A stretch of DNA of 64,000 bases from Legionella sp. PC1000 (lineage in GTDB: Bacteria > Pseudomonadota > Gammaproteobacteria > Legionellales > Legionellaceae), in the NCBI RefSeq assembly GCF_014109805.1, contig NZ_CP059403.1, forward strand, positions 1 to 64,000. The letters are read 5' to 3'. Positions 18,657-27,017 of this stretch are shown one piece after another. Every line of letters begins with the position of its first letter. The first letter of the stretch is position 1. Below the pieces are notes generated by a model. That model was given only the letters and a program-made list of their open reading frames with translations. It did no database searches and was not told where the DNA came from. The translations under genes were made by a program, and so were the position numbers.

Positions 18657-19305
18657 GTTCTTCTCCTGTACGTTCCTGGCTTAATAAGTCTTTGACTAAG
18701 CGTTCGGGCTTGGTGTATCCATCAAGAGCCAATTGAAAGGGATTGAGTAATTTGGATAGGCTCACCTTGACTACTCTCAGGTGGTAATCCACTACTTTGT
18801 CTGCAATCACCATGGGGCTTTTGTCGTTTAGCCTCTGAGTAATGCGCAAGACCACATGCACCTCCCAGGTGTTGTTGCTTAGTCGTTTCACATCTCCTGG
18901 CTCTAAAAAACGATAAAGGCTTGCCACCTGTGCTCGATTAAAGAGTTGTGCCTGAAGGTATGCGTTAAAAGTCTGCGTCACAAGTTCTTGATGGCGGGGA
19001 GTGAAATAGTAATGAAAGCCTTTCAGGTTCGTTACAAATTCCTCTTTCCCCATTTGAGACCAGGAATTTAGGGGCGGGACTAAAGAGGTGACAAACCCAT
19101 GCACGTATTCATCAGGCACCTCCCCGGCTTTCATTAATCCCCCATTAGCCACCATGTTAGGTGCCAGCCAAAATTCCAGCTTCTTAGGGGCTGTGCTCAA
19201 GGCGCCAATGAGTCCTGCAACCAAAAGCACTAAAATAATAATAAAAGTGAACAGCACGCGATTCACTTGATTGAGTGCATCAATTTTGTTCCAGTAATTA
19301 AACAC
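18646..19305 (-). CDS. T4SS inner-membrane protein, PFL_4703 family (TraE/VirB8-like)
   Basis: 219 residues with a single N-terminal membrane helix (about residues 17-38) and a periplasmic domain, the form of TraE/VirB8 proteins. The segment FHYYFTPRHQELVTQTFNAY and the C-terminal LNPFQLALDGY fit the TIGR03746 family. Ends in a charged tail overlapping the next gene. Confidence 0.83.
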   Translation of the reverse strand: MFNYWNKIDALNQVNRVLFTFIIILVLLVAGLIGALSTAPKKLEFWLAPNMVANGGLMKAGEVPDEYVHGFVTSLVPPLNSWSQMGKEEFVTNLKGFHYYFTPRHQELVTQTFNAYLQAQLFNRAQVASLYRFLEPGDVKRLSNNTWEVHVVLRITQRLNDKSPMVIADKVVDYHLRVVKVSLSKLLNPFQLALDGYTKPERLVKDLLSQERTGEEHEL

Positions 19306-19660
19306 GACGGGCTCCTAATCGTTTTGAGGTATGCCAAAGACCGCGATGGGCTAGATAAGGTGGTCGCACCAGACCCCATCTGGCCAGTTTTATTCTTATT
19401 TTTTTCATTAAATATCCGTGTGGTTTGCCCGCTTTTAAGCGAGAAATCGGTTTTGGTGCGAGGCTCACCCCGACAATGAAGCCAAGCACCAAGCCGAGAC
19501 AGCCAAAAGCGCCAGGAAAGCCAAACAACACGCCGATGATAGTGAACACCAACGCCATCACCCCTGTGGTGATGGCCACAAGAACCATAAGTTCACGTAA
19601 AGTCAGCCCCTTAAATGCGGGAAAATCATGGGATAAATGACGGCTTGATGGGGTAGTCAT
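19298..19660 (-). CDS. T4SS small membrane protein, TIGR03750 family (TraL-like)
   Basis: 120 residues with two closely spaced hydrophobic segments (about 25-47 and 50-70) followed by a basic C-terminus rich in Arg. This is the GI-T4SS equivalent of TraL/VirB3. It overlaps the PFL_4703 gene by 8 bases and follows the pilin-like PFL_4702 gene, as in related operons. Confidence 0.8.
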   Translation of the reverse strand: MTTPSSRHLSHDFPAFKGLTLRELMVLVAITTGVMALVFTIIGVLFGFPGAFGCLGLVLGFIVGVSLAPKPISRLKAGKPHGYLMKKIRIKLARWGLVRPPYLAHRGLWHTSKRLGARRV

Positions 19661-19669
19661 GTTGTATCC

Positions 19670-20062
19670 TTAGAGTTTAAATTTATCGATGACGGTGTAC
19701 CCTAAATAGCCCGTTGCAATACTGATGGTCAGATAGACAATCCCCATCACTGCAAAATTAGCAAATACTGCAAGCGAGCCGCCTTCATGTTTTTTAGCTT
19801 CCTCAATGCCATGCGATATCGTGGATATAAATTTGGTGAACATCACCACCGAGACGATGAATAACAAAATCATCAATCCCTGCCTCACCACATTGGATAA
19901 GACGGTCATGGCGCTCTTATTGCCTTGAGTCATGTCATCAGATGCCGCGACCTTAGGAAACCAACCACTATCAGCCCATAGGGCCGGCGCGTAGCTTAAA
20001 TTGATCAGGGCAAGGTGGGCACTAAGTGCCCAGCGATTTATTGTTCTTGGTAGGTGCATCAT
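19670..20062 (-). CDS. T4SS pilin-like protein, PFL_4702 family (TIGR03745)
   Basis: 130 residues with an N-terminal signal-like segment and two long hydrophobic helices (about 57-80 and 98-124). Small two-helix proteins at this position of GI-T4SS operons (TIGR03745) are taken to be the pilin or a pilin-like channel subunit. Separated from the PFL_4701-like gene by 2 bases. Confidence 0.78.
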   Translation of the reverse strand: MMHLPRTINRWALSAHLALINLSYAPALWADSGWFPKVAASDDMTQGNKSAMTVLSNVVRQGLMILLFIVSVVMFTKFISTISHGIEEAKKHEGGSLAVFANFAVMGIVYLTISIATGYLGYTVIDKFKL

Positions 20063-20064
20063 GT

Positions 20065-20322
20065 CTAACTTCCTTTTGTTGTTAATAAACCGATAAATAA
20101 GGTGAGGCCTATGAGCAAACGCACGGTTCTTGAGCCTAGAGCCACCATAAATACTTCTGAAGCTTTTGCCTCCTCACTCATAAAGTGCACAATCGACCAA
20201 AGAATGGCTAAAATCACGCACATTAACGCCACGAAGCGAATCAGCCCGCTATAGGTTAAGGCCTGTTGCCCTCCTGCTTCGTTAAATGCTTTGGCAAAGT
20301 CACCCGCAAGTTGTTCTCTCAT
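20065..20322 (-). CDS. T4SS small membrane protein, PFL_4701 family (TIGR03758)
   Basis: 85 residues with two hydrophobic helices (about 25-45 and 60-80). Its place between the RAQPRD-like gene and the PFL_4702 gene and its size match TIGR03758. It may be a second pilin-like or channel protein. Gaps to both neighbours are only 2 bases. Confidence 0.75.
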   Translation of the reverse strand: MREQLAGDFAKAFNEAGGQQALTYSGLIRFVALMCVILAILWSIVHFMSEEAKASEVFMVALGSRTVRLLIGLTLFIGLLTTKGS

Positions 20323-20324
20323 CG

Positions 20325-20651
20325 CTAGTTCCCCACAAAATCAAATGCGAGTGGCTTAACGGTTTTAGGCTCAATGGCGGGCTTGTTGATGTAGTCAATC
20401 AAGGCATTGCGAATGGCCACTAAATCCTCGCGAACCCCTGGATGGGTCTTTTTATCACTGCCTTCAAAGGCATTAATATGTAATTGAATGCGGGAATTAG
20501 GCTCAATTTCCTCTTCTGCCTCGGCTAATAAGGGCAGCGTGGCGTTAATTTGATTAATCACCCGCACTAAGGTTTTATTAAGCTCCGCTTGATTGCTGAA
20601 ACTCACAGCACTTAAGAGCATTAATCCCAATCCAAACAATGTTTTTTTCAT
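20325..20651 (-). CDS. RAQPRD-family conjugative-element protein
   Basis: 108 residues with a signal peptide (MKKTLFGLGLMLLSAVSFSN). The mature part has the family pattern: an early L-AEAEEE segment and a C-terminal helix VREDLVAIRNALIDYINKP. The name-giving RAQPRD motif is not kept; the matching stretch here reads AIEPKTV. AAGGAG precedes the ATG at 20651 by 5 bases; an in-frame GTG lies one codon earlier. Periplasmic, function unknown. Confidence 0.75.
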   Translation of the reverse strand: MKKTLFGLGLMLLSAVSFSNQAELNKTLVRVINQINATLPLLAEAEEEIEPNSRIQLHINAFEGSDKKTHPGVREDLVAIRNALIDYINKPAIEPKTVKPLAFDFVGN

Positions 20652-20660
20652 CACATCTCC

Positions 20661-21407
20661 TTATAAATATTTTTTAAATCGACTGGAGGTCACGCTCACC
20701 AATACAGCGAGCAACACGCTTAAACTCACGAAAATAGGGGTTGGTGATAAGGCATGCGGGATGGCAAGCCATAGAACCAAGACCCAAAACAAGGCGCGTC
20801 GCGCCAAAGGAATGGATTTATGAAAGACATAGGTTGATTCACGCCCTAAAGAGGCAGTACGAATGGCTCGTTGATTTAATCCGTCCACAAGTCCTGCACT
20901 AATGGCTAATAAAAACAGCGGAATGGCCGCAATCAAAATAGCTCCTTTGATTAATAACAGATCTCCTGTGGCGCCCAATAAAATCCAAAATTGTTGTGCC
21001 TTTAGCCAAAATTCATTGAAGGTTTGTTTTAACTCTGGCGCTATTGAAATTGGGTCTGGTTGAATCACCGCATCCATTTGTTCTTGTGCCATTTGAGCAA
21101 GCCTACCCCCTACATCTTGTGCTTTGATCAAAGTGCTCGCCGAATGAGTGCGAAGGTCTGGGGTAACCCTTTGGCTTAACCAGGTAGTGAATGAGGCGTC
21201 GCTAAATTCACTAACAACCACTGCTTGCTTTAGGGACAGCGCTTTAATGGCGTTAGCAGTTGATTCAAAGCCTACATGAACCCAAGACCATAATGCCCAG
21301 GCCATTAAAACCATCCAGCCAATAAAGGCGACACACACCCAGCTCACCACTGCTCGTTTAAGCCAGGATGATTTTTTAACAGATCTTTGAATGTTCGCTA
21401 CTGCCAT
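20661..21407 (-). CDS. T4SS membrane protein, TIGR03747 family
   Basis: 248 residues: one N-terminal membrane helix (about 19-45), a periplasmic region, then two to three C-terminal helices (about 150-185 and 205-240). Matches the TIGR03747 integrating-conjugative-element membrane protein in size and layout. It overlaps the PFL_4695 gene by 10 bases. Likely part of the inner-membrane platform. Confidence 0.78.
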   Translation of the reverse strand: MAVANIQRSVKKSSWLKRAVVSWVCVAFIGWMVLMAWALWSWVHVGFESTANAIKALSLKQAVVVSEFSDASFTTWLSQRVTPDLRTHSASTLIKAQDVGGRLAQMAQEQMDAVIQPDPISIAPELKQTFNEFWLKAQQFWILLGATGDLLLIKGAILIAAIPLFLLAISAGLVDGLNQRAIRTASLGRESTYVFHKSIPLARRALFWVLVLWLAIPHALSPTPIFVSLSVLLAVLVSVTSSRFKKYL

Positions 21408-21874
21408 ATAACCCCCGAAGCATAGGCAAAGGGGTAATGACGCACATCCAGTAAAGAGGCTAATTCATCGACATCAACTGCTTGTAAGGGTAGGCCCGCC
21501 AATTGTGTTAACTCATGCAGCGCGCGCGATGTGGCCACATTAGTAACAAGTCCCAAGGCCTTGCTCTTTTGCAATTGCAAGGCATGTGCTTTTAACCAGG
21601 CGCGGGAACGTGCATCATCGCCCACTACAAAAAGAGCGTGTGACACGCTGCTGTTTTTAATGGTATGTGTGTTCACGACTCCAGGATTTATACGGCTGGT
21701 TACTGGTAAGGGAAATTCTTCTGATTCAGTTTGTGCCCCTTCCTGTTTTGAGGGAACCTGACCTGCCTCTAAATAGGGAGCTGCATCAATAACGGGTGCT
21801 TCAATGGCTATCACTTTCAGCGCATAACAGGCTGCAATGAAACTCCAGGAGATGAAAAAAAACAGGGTGCGCAT
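21398..21874 (-). CDS. Conjugative-element protein, PFL_4695 family (TIGR03765)
   Basis: About 158 residues from the ATG at 21874, which begins a signal peptide (MRTLFFFISWSFIAACYA). The frame extends to 21955 but that part lies inside the preceding gene. The C-terminus DVRHYPFAYASGVIWQ resembles the conserved end of the PFL_4695 family, and the neighbour is PFL_4693-like, the usual pairing. Periplasmic. Confidence 0.75.
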   Translation of the reverse strand: MRTLFFFISWSFIAACYALKVIAIEAPVIDAAPYLEAGQVPSKQEGAQTESEEFPLPVTSRINPGVVNTHTIKNSSVSHALFVVGDDARSRAWLKAHALQLQKSKALGLVTNVATSRALHELTQLAGLPLQAVDVDELASLLDVRHYPFAYASGVIWQ

Positions 21875-21875
21875 G

Positions 21876-22721
21876 TTAAAACACTCCCAAATCAACAACG
21901 CTTGAAGCGCCGCCTCTGGCCAACAGCAATAAAGGCGTGGTTTTTTTAGGGGCATTCAGTGCGTCAAAACTTAATTCACCGTGATTTAGGGTAATAGTTC
22001 CATTACTTACTAATTCTCGTGGAATTTGATTAAGGTTTGCCCACACCTGAACCGCATTGTCATCCATGCCCATGAGCATCAAATGCAATCGGGTATTGGA
22101 ACTTGCATTAATTGCTTCCATTAAGGTTAAAAGGACTGTTTTGATTGCGTCATCTGTTTTGATGAATAAAAATAAAGTATCGCCTTCATTAAGACGTATC
22201 GGTTTGTAGGCAACTGGCGAATAAGGGGATGCATCAAACTCACCCACAACAGGTACATTGGCAAATAATTGATTGTAGGCTTTGTAAAACGCATTATTCC
22301 ATGCGATGTTTTTAGATACCTTTTGGGCTTCATGGCGAGCAGAAAGCACTGCAAAATGGGCGCGCTCCGCTTCACCTTTTGCATTTATACCCAAGACATC
22401 CACAGGGGTTTGCCTTAATCCTTTATAATATACCGCACTGCGATTTTGCATTAAAAACACGTAGCGTTTTTCTTCCTCTTCAGTTAATCCCCAGACTCTT
22501 GCTTCATGGAGTTGCAAAGGGGTAAGTTTTAACGTGTTCATGTCTTGCTCTGCCGTGATGTCGTCTTCATTCACTGAAAGACCTGTTTTGGCAAGCGTTT
22601 TATCGGTTGATGCCAAAGCATTGGAATTGTTGTGGTGCATGACAATCCCGGGAATGGTTAAATCAGCATGTGCCTGGACATTTAAGAACATGAGGCTTAA
22701 CAGCAGTGATTTTTTAGACAT
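21876..22721 (-). CDS. Conjugative-element protein, PFL_4693 family (TIGR03759)
   Basis: 281 residues with a signal peptide (MSKKSLLLSLMFLNVQAHA). The segment ARVWGLTEEEEKRYVFLMQN is the recognisable family pattern (WGL then a charged residue run and RY). The protein is periplasmic and conserved in GI-T4SS operons; it may process or shape the cell wall or pilus, but no catalytic motif is visible. Start has a good ATG at 22721. Confidence 0.78.
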   Translation of the reverse strand: MSKKSLLLSLMFLNVQAHADLTIPGIVMHHNNSNALASTDKTLAKTGLSVNEDDITAEQDMNTLKLTPLQLHEARVWGLTEEEEKRYVFLMQNRSAVYYKGLRQTPVDVLGINAKGEAERAHFAVLSARHEAQKVSKNIAWNNAFYKAYNQLFANVPVVGEFDASPYSPVAYKPIRLNEGDTLFLFIKTDDAIKTVLLTLMEAINASSNTRLHLMLMGMDDNAVQVWANLNQIPRELVSNGTITLNHGELSFDALNAPKKTTPLLLLARGGASSVVDLGVF

Positions 22722-22735
22722 GACTCACCCCTTCC

Positions 22736-23383
22736 CTAACCTATGTGCTCATGAGTTATAAGTACTCGCTCAGAGCGTGTATTTTCTAATTCAAGGCGTT
22801 GTTTGCCGTAATCAACGCTCACCACCTTCCATCCCGCGAGCGCATCGCCCTTCTCCAGGGGAATGGTTTTGTAGTCATAAGCAACACTGGCAACGGGGAC
22901 TTGTTGAATGCTGTCAATACTCACGACAGAAAATGGCAGACTCTTTAGGGATACGTATTTGACCGGGGATTTTTTATCATCCAGGTGAGTTACCACTTCT
23001 TTGATGGAATGAAGCTCTTGGCCTAAGGTATTTTGGGTGTGGTTTAGAGACTCAGTTAATTGTTTGCTGTCGGCTTCTCGAAGCTGGTCGAGCCGACTGG
23101 ATAACTGCGCAATTTGTTGGGTGATGGCATCAAAATTAACCTCTGGTAGGGGTTTATTAGCCGTTTCGCCCAACGTTTTTAATTGAGACTGCAGCTCGTT
23201 TAAGCGTGAAACGACCAGAGTGTCAGTCGCTGCGTCCTGTGTTGAAGAGGGCTCATTTCGAATGGTTGCCAAACCCAGCAAGGTGGACGTACCTATTGCC
23301 AGCACTAAGCCCCCAAAAAACACGCCTTTGCGAGTGGGTAGAATCAAAAGATTTTTTAATTGTTTGATGGCGTTGTTGTTCAT
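22736..23383 (-). CDS. Membrane-anchored coiled-coil protein of the transfer operon
   Basis: 215 residues: an N-terminal helix (about 19-38), a predicted coiled coil (about 57-140) and a small C-terminal domain (IPLEKGDALAGWKVVSVDYG) resembling PilP-like beta domains. It overlaps the upstream PilL-like gene by ATGA. Proteins of this form occupy this position in GI-T4SS operons, but I do not recognise the family name. Confidence 0.65.
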   Translation of the reverse strand: MNNNAIKQLKNLLILPTRKGVFFGGLVLAIGTSTLLGLATIRNEPSSTQDAATDTLVVSRLNELQSQLKTLGETANKPLPEVNFDAITQQIAQLSSRLDQLREADSKQLTESLNHTQNTLGQELHSIKEVVTHLDDKKSPVKYVSLKSLPFSVVSIDSIQQVPVASVAYDYKTIPLEKGDALAGWKVVSVDYGKQRLELENTRSERVLITHEHIG

Positions 23384-23841
23384 GCTTTTTTTCCTTGGAG
23401 ATTGGTTTGTGCTTTGGCGTATTGCGGTTTTAATTTAAAATTAACCTGGCGATGAAGTGGGTCTTGGATCAGAGAAAAAACTTGCTGTCCCACCAGAACC
23501 TCTAATCCATCCTGTACCGTTAATGGCCCGAGATTTCTCACCACTTGCGGTAGGGGTTGATTCATGATGTTTTTAAGCGCCTGGCTTTGTACCTTCTCAT
23601 CAACCAGAGCGTATCCTGAATACTGCATCCAATGAGTTAATGCTTCACCTACGGTATGAATGCTTTGAGGAAAATGGATTTGTTGCACGGTGAGCAAAGG
23701 GTTAATTTGTGAGGTTAACGGCTTATTCTCAACGGTTGCGTAACGATTTACCTGGGTCACTTGAGCTGCATTCACAACGCTGGCGGACAGGCAAAAAATC
23801 ACGATGCTGGTTGTGGTTTTTAACTGATTTACTGTTTTCAC
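23380..23841 (-). CDS. PilL-N-like conjugation protein (TIGR03748 type)
   Basis: About 153 residues. A signal peptide (TTTSIVIFCLSASVVNA) is followed by a segment with VGEALTHWMQYSGYALVD and LPQVVRNLGPLTVQDGLEVL, a STN/PilL-type pattern found in PilL proteins of genomic islands. The frame opens with TTG at 23877; a GTG at 23841 after GGGGGA seems a better start, though this is uncertain. It is probably a periplasmic or outer-membrane component. Confidence 0.7.
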   Translation of the reverse strand: MKTVNQLKTTTSIVIFCLSASVVNAAQVTQVNRYATVENKPLTSQINPLLTVQQIHFPQSIHTVGEALTHWMQYSGYALVDEKVQSQALKNIMNQPLPQVVRNLGPLTVQDGLEVLVGQQVFSLIQDPLHRQVNFKLKPQYAKAQTNLQGKKA

Positions 23842-23942
23842 GGTCAAAAATCCCCCATCACGCTTCAAAAAGCGCAATTTTTTATTTAATTGATTTTTTA
23901 TCTGCCAATACTTAAGCGCATTGGCAGTCCATTGGATTTAGA

Positions 23943-24695
23943 TTAGAAAATGCCTGATAAGGTCCTCACTAATCCTTGCTCTAAAACAGGACGGGCGTCT
24001 TTAAAGGACAAATTCACTTTATCGGCATTAGACACCACACGAGTCCGATAACGCTGGTAATTGGTTTGTTTGCTGGATGTTTGATACGTGCCTGATGCGG
24101 TCCCGTTTTCAAGAGCAGAATTAAAATGCTCCTGCACCGTTACCCCTTTTCCTACGCGTTCAGAAATTTGAACGTCCGTTACTACGGTGTAATTGACGTC
24201 TTTTACTAAGGAATCAGCAGCCAATCCTACAAGCCCTCCTGCAATTCCACCGCCCAGCATGGTGTTAGAATTTCCAAAAGAACCAATGGCAGCACCAGTA
24301 GCTGCTCCCGCTAAGGCCGAGCCATAACCACCGCCCAGAGCATTTTGAGAGGCAGAGCGACTCATTTTCCCAACCTTCAAGATGTTGGCCTGAATCATGT
24401 AATGGGCTTGTGAAGGATTGGTAACAACCCGATAGCCACGCTCAGTTAATGCTTGGGCCAGCGGTTTCTCAATCGCCAAGCTCTCTTCTGAGGTGTTTTT
24501 TACGGAGACAAACACCGTTTTTTGAGACGGTGCAACGGGATCGAGAAAGATGGTTTTACTTAATTTAGTATTCGCCTCTAAAGTATGGTGCTCTAGTGCT
24601 GTTTGGGTTGCGGCACAGCCTATTAATGTTGATACAGCACAAGCTATTACAGTATATTGGATTGCTGTCTTAAGCCCTACTCTTGTTACGCTCAT
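23943..24695 (-). CDS. traT: TraT-like surface-exclusion / complement-resistance lipoprotein
   Basis: About 250 residues. The signal ends in a lipobox (STLIGC), and the mature protein closely follows the F-plasmid TraT pattern: LSKTIFLDP, KTVFVSVKNTS, GYRVVTNPSQAHYMIQANIL, Gly/Ala-rich helices, DVNYTVVTDVQISER, YRTRVVSNADKVNL and a C-terminal Leu/Val-rich end. TraT is an outer-membrane lipoprotein that blocks redundant mating. AAGGA lies before two ATGs; the second (24695) has the better spacing. It precedes the T4SS genes and follows lvrC. Confidence 0.88.
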   Translation of the reverse strand: MSVTRVGLKTAIQYTVIACAVSTLIGCAATQTALEHHTLEANTKLSKTIFLDPVAPSQKTVFVSVKNTSEESLAIEKPLAQALTERGYRVVTNPSQAHYMIQANILKVGKMSRSASQNALGGGYGSALAGAATGAAIGSFGNSNTMLGGGIAGGLVGLAADSLVKDVNYTVVTDVQISERVGKGVTVQEHFNSALENGTASGTYQTSSKQTNYQRYRTRVVSNADKVNLSFKDARPVLEQGLVRTLSGIF

Positions 24696-24744
24696 CATTA
24701 TTCCTTTAAGTATTGTTGTTATTAGTTCACTGTATTTTTATTAA

Positions 24745-24972
24745 TTAATGGCTCTTATTGGCATTATCGTTAACATGTATAGGTTTTATATAAAAACCAC
24801 CCTGCTCTTTCTCTTTTTTTAATTTCAGATAAATCTCTTCACGATGTACGGAAATGGATAATGGTGCATTAATGCCAAAGCGCACTTGATTGCCTTTAAC
24901 GCCTAAGACGGTGATATTGACCTCGTCACCAATCATCAGAGCTTCTCCTATTCTCCTGGTTAAAATGAGCAT
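24745..24972 (-). CDS. lvrC: CsrA-family regulator LvrC/CsrT
   Basis: 75 residues with the CsrA RNA-binding strand [18 protein letters not shown], then VRFGINAP and [11 protein letters not shown] with the key Arg44 region intact. In Legionella mobile elements, csrA-like genes (lvrC, also called csrT) lie next to lvrA and lvrB and tune element transfer. A basic C-terminal extension ([16 protein letters not shown]) goes beyond usual CsrA length of about 60. Located between traT and the small gene at 24993. Confidence 0.9.
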   Translation of the reverse strand: MLILTRRIGEALMIGDEVNITVLGVKGNQVRFGINAPLSISVHREEIYLKLKKEKEQGGFYIKPIHVNDNANKSH

Positions 24973-24992
24973 TTGTTTTTTCCTTTTTTTTA

Positions 24993-25169
24993 TTAATGAA
25001 TAGTCATTGATGGATTTGAATTCTGTTGAAACGCCAGGGTTTCGCAGGCATCGGCTGTCTTTTCAAAAGCCTCCCAAACGTCAGGTCTTAAGGTTTCGTC
25101 ATACGCTAATAAGAGCTTGTTAGCGCATTGTTGCAGCATGGTCAGTAAGTCTTCAGTTAAAGTTCTCAT
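24993..25169 (-). CDS. Short unknown gene between lvrB and lvrC
   Basis: A 58-codon frame starting [20 protein letters not shown] and ending [13 protein letters not shown] lies 8 bases before the ATG and overlaps the lvrB stop. The product is helical, acidic and has no membrane segment. It fills the only gap in the lvr cassette, and spacing and ribosome site argue that it is real. Function is unknown; it could be a small regulator. Confidence 0.6.
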   Translation of the reverse strand: MRTLTEDLLTMLQQCANKLLLAYDETLRPDVWEAFEKTADACETLAFQQNSNPSMTIH

Positions 25170-25172
25170 CGA

Positions 25173-25850
25173 TTACACTCCTATGTGTTGTTTGATTTGG
25201 TTTAAGTATCCCTTGCCTACCTCAAGATTTCGGGCTGGTTTGATTCGATGTGGCGCATCTATTTTAGGGAGGTCATGGCCTTGTTGAATCAAATGACATA
25301 CTTGCTCATACTTTTCTTTAAATACGCTATAAGCTATGCCATCATGATCGATTGAGAAGAAATCAAAAGGCATTTTTTTTGCTACGAATTCAATCACTGG
25401 ATGGCTCCAGCGTGGAATCGCCTTGCGAACGCTATTCTTGAACTCCCAATAGGCATCGGATGCTTTCGGCAGTTTTAAATCATCATAAAAAGCCATACAT
25501 AACGCTTTGAATTGCAAGCAATTAGGTGGGTATTCAACAAACTTCCCATTACCCGATAAGTTTCTTAATCGTTCCATCCCGCTCTCCAGAGCTTTAGGCG
25601 TTAAGCCTTTTAATGTGTCAAACCAAGTGCCGTTGTCATGCGTACCAAATTTAGTTAGAAACAAAGTGCCGTACATTTTGGTGAGTTCCATCCAAAGCCA
25701 TGATACATGGTCTGTACTCAAGTTCGGCGCTGATGACTTTTGAGGTTGGGAATAACTCTTCTGTTGAAGGTTTGCAGGCGTTCTGGTTGAATCTTGCGAC
25801 TGTCTCCAAGGCTGCGTCATAAGAATTGACTTTAGGGGATGCACGCTCAT
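25173..25850 (-). CDS. lvrB: LvrB-like regulatory or replication-associated protein
   Basis: 225 residues. After a low-complexity N-terminus (Gln/Ser/Thr-rich, to about residue 45), the conserved part runs VSWLWMELTKMYGTLFLTKF, FVEYPPNCLQFKALC and C-terminal LEVGKGYLNQIKQHIGV. AAGGAG precedes the ATG by 8 bases. The start lies 200 bases inside lvrA, an unusually long same-strand overlap. The domain recalls phage replication P-like loaders, which is inference. Named from the lvrA-lvrB-lvrC order seen in Legionella islands. Confidence 0.75.
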   Translation of the reverse strand: MSVHPLKSILMTQPWRQSQDSTRTPANLQQKSYSQPQKSSAPNLSTDHVSWLWMELTKMYGTLFLTKFGTHDNGTWFDTLKGLTPKALESGMERLRNLSGNGKFVEYPPNCLQFKALCMAFYDDLKLPKASDAYWEFKNSVRKAIPRWSHPVIEFVAKKMPFDFFSIDHDGIAYSVFKEKYEQVCHLIQQGHDLPKIDAPHRIKPARNLEVGKGYLNQIKQHIGV

Positions 25851-26661
25851 TGTTTGTACTCCTTGTCTGAGTGTTTGATATCATGGGCTCTTGTTGTTTG
25901 CGTTCGGCATGTTTAGCAAGAAAACTTAAATAAATGGGGTTGAAGTCAGCAAAAGTACTTCCCCATGCAGTGTTTTTGTCAATGAATTCTTGGATGATGT
26001 TGCTGTCAGTAGCAAAGCTGTAGCCTGATGCAATTGCTCGTGCAATTGTTTTTTGGCTGGGGTAGAAATTTGGCGATATGAGTTGTTTTAAATTTTTATT
26101 CCCAATTTCCTCGCCTAAGTTGTTGTTGTTTGTATTGTTATTTATATTAATAAATAACTTCTTTACACAGGGGTTAGGTATGTTAACTTCTGTGTTAAGT
26201 TCTATGTTAACTTCCTCATCAAAAACAACCTGTTCGTCAATGTTTTCTTGATTGTTGACTGGGTTTGTTAGTGTGTTAACTTCCGTGTTTTCAAAGATTT
26301 TACTAAAAATTTTAGGTAGTTGAGGAAAAAGGAATTTGAGGGATTGACCTTCGGAAACCACTTTAAAATATTCCCCGCATTCCCTCTCAATTGATTTGAT
26401 GTAATTACGAATAGTTTGTTTGGATGGCGTACCACTTTCTTTTCTTCCTGGTGCGGAGTTAATTTCAATTAGCTTAGCAATATCATGATAGGAAACATCA
26501 TAAACGATGCCCGTTGCTGGATCTGCCAAATTAATAAGAGACTTAATTAATAATGCGGGACCATAAGGGAATCCAATAAATGGGCGCTCTACATCTATTC
26601 TAGCTTTATTGAAGCATACGACTGCTTGAAGTTTATTTATAATTGAAATTTCATTACACAT
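25651..26661 (-). CDS. lvrA: LvrA-like DNA-binding protein
   Basis: 336 residues. The N-terminal 110 residues include a winged-helix-like region (YDVSYHDIAKLIEINSA, KQTIRNYIKSIERECGEYF) suited to DNA binding; a central Asn-rich and acidic linker follows, then SQKTIARAIASGYSFATDSN and FADFNPIYLSFLAKHAERK, resembling DnaT-type replication segments. First gene of the minus-strand transfer operon, with a 356-bp upstream gap shared with a plus-strand gene. Probably the regulator or replication activator of the element. The last 66 residues overlap lvrB in another frame. Confidence 0.78.
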   Translation of the reverse strand: MCNEISIINKLQAVVCFNKARIDVERPFIGFPYGPALLIKSLINLADPATGIVYDVSYHDIAKLIEINSAPGRKESGTPSKQTIRNYIKSIERECGEYFKVVSEGQSLKFLFPQLPKIFSKIFENTEVNTLTNPVNNQENIDEQVVFDEEVNIELNTEVNIPNPCVKKLFININNNTNNNNLGEEIGNKNLKQLISPNFYPSQKTIARAIASGYSFATDSNIIQEFIDKNTAWGSTFADFNPIYLSFLAKHAERKQQEPMISNTQTRSTNNERASPKVNSYDAALETVARFNQNACKPSTEELFPTSKVISAELEYRPCIMALDGTHQNVRHFVSN

Positions 26662-27017
26662 CTTAAAGATCCATTATTAATTGTTAATTGGCTGTTGCCA
26701 TCAAATTAAACAAATTGTTCTATTGGATTATTTTTAACGAAGATTGTGTAAAGAATATTGTATTGAGCTATCATCCATAATTTCCTTGTCTAATGAATGC
26801 AATGGCTCAATCTATATGTTATGATTTTCACCATGGCATTCTGTCTTATGCCCGAATACACCGAGAGTGACTGTTTGGCGACCGTTCTCTCGGTGTTTTT
26901 TTTAGAACCTATGAAGATATTAACGCATAGCAATTCATGATTCAACATTTTACTCGATTTTTTTTCGACAAAAGTGTATTTTAATGAGATTAACCTAAAT
27001 TTACACTAAAGATTACT
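26662..27017. promoter_or_regulatory. Divergent regulatory interval upstream of lvrA
   Basis: This gap separates lvrA (minus) from the 419-residue plus-strand gene and must hold both promoters. It also has a strong plus-strand terminator at 26858-26903 that serves no annotated gene, so a small plus-strand RNA between about 26700 and 26900 is possible. No lvrR-like repressor is encoded here. Confidence 0.5.
26858..26903 (+). terminator. Strong Rho-independent terminator without an upstream gene
   Basis: ACACCGAGAG (26858-26867) pairs perfectly with CTCTCGGTGT (26887-26896) and is followed by seven T residues on the plus strand. The minus strand has no T-run, so the direction is plus. No plus-strand protein gene lies upstream, pointing to a short non-coding transcript. 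Confidence 0.8.

Noticed and set aside
26839-26941. Small plus-strand frame through the terminator at 26858
   Set aside because: The codons run through the stem and T-run of a strong terminator, so a translated gene is unlikely.
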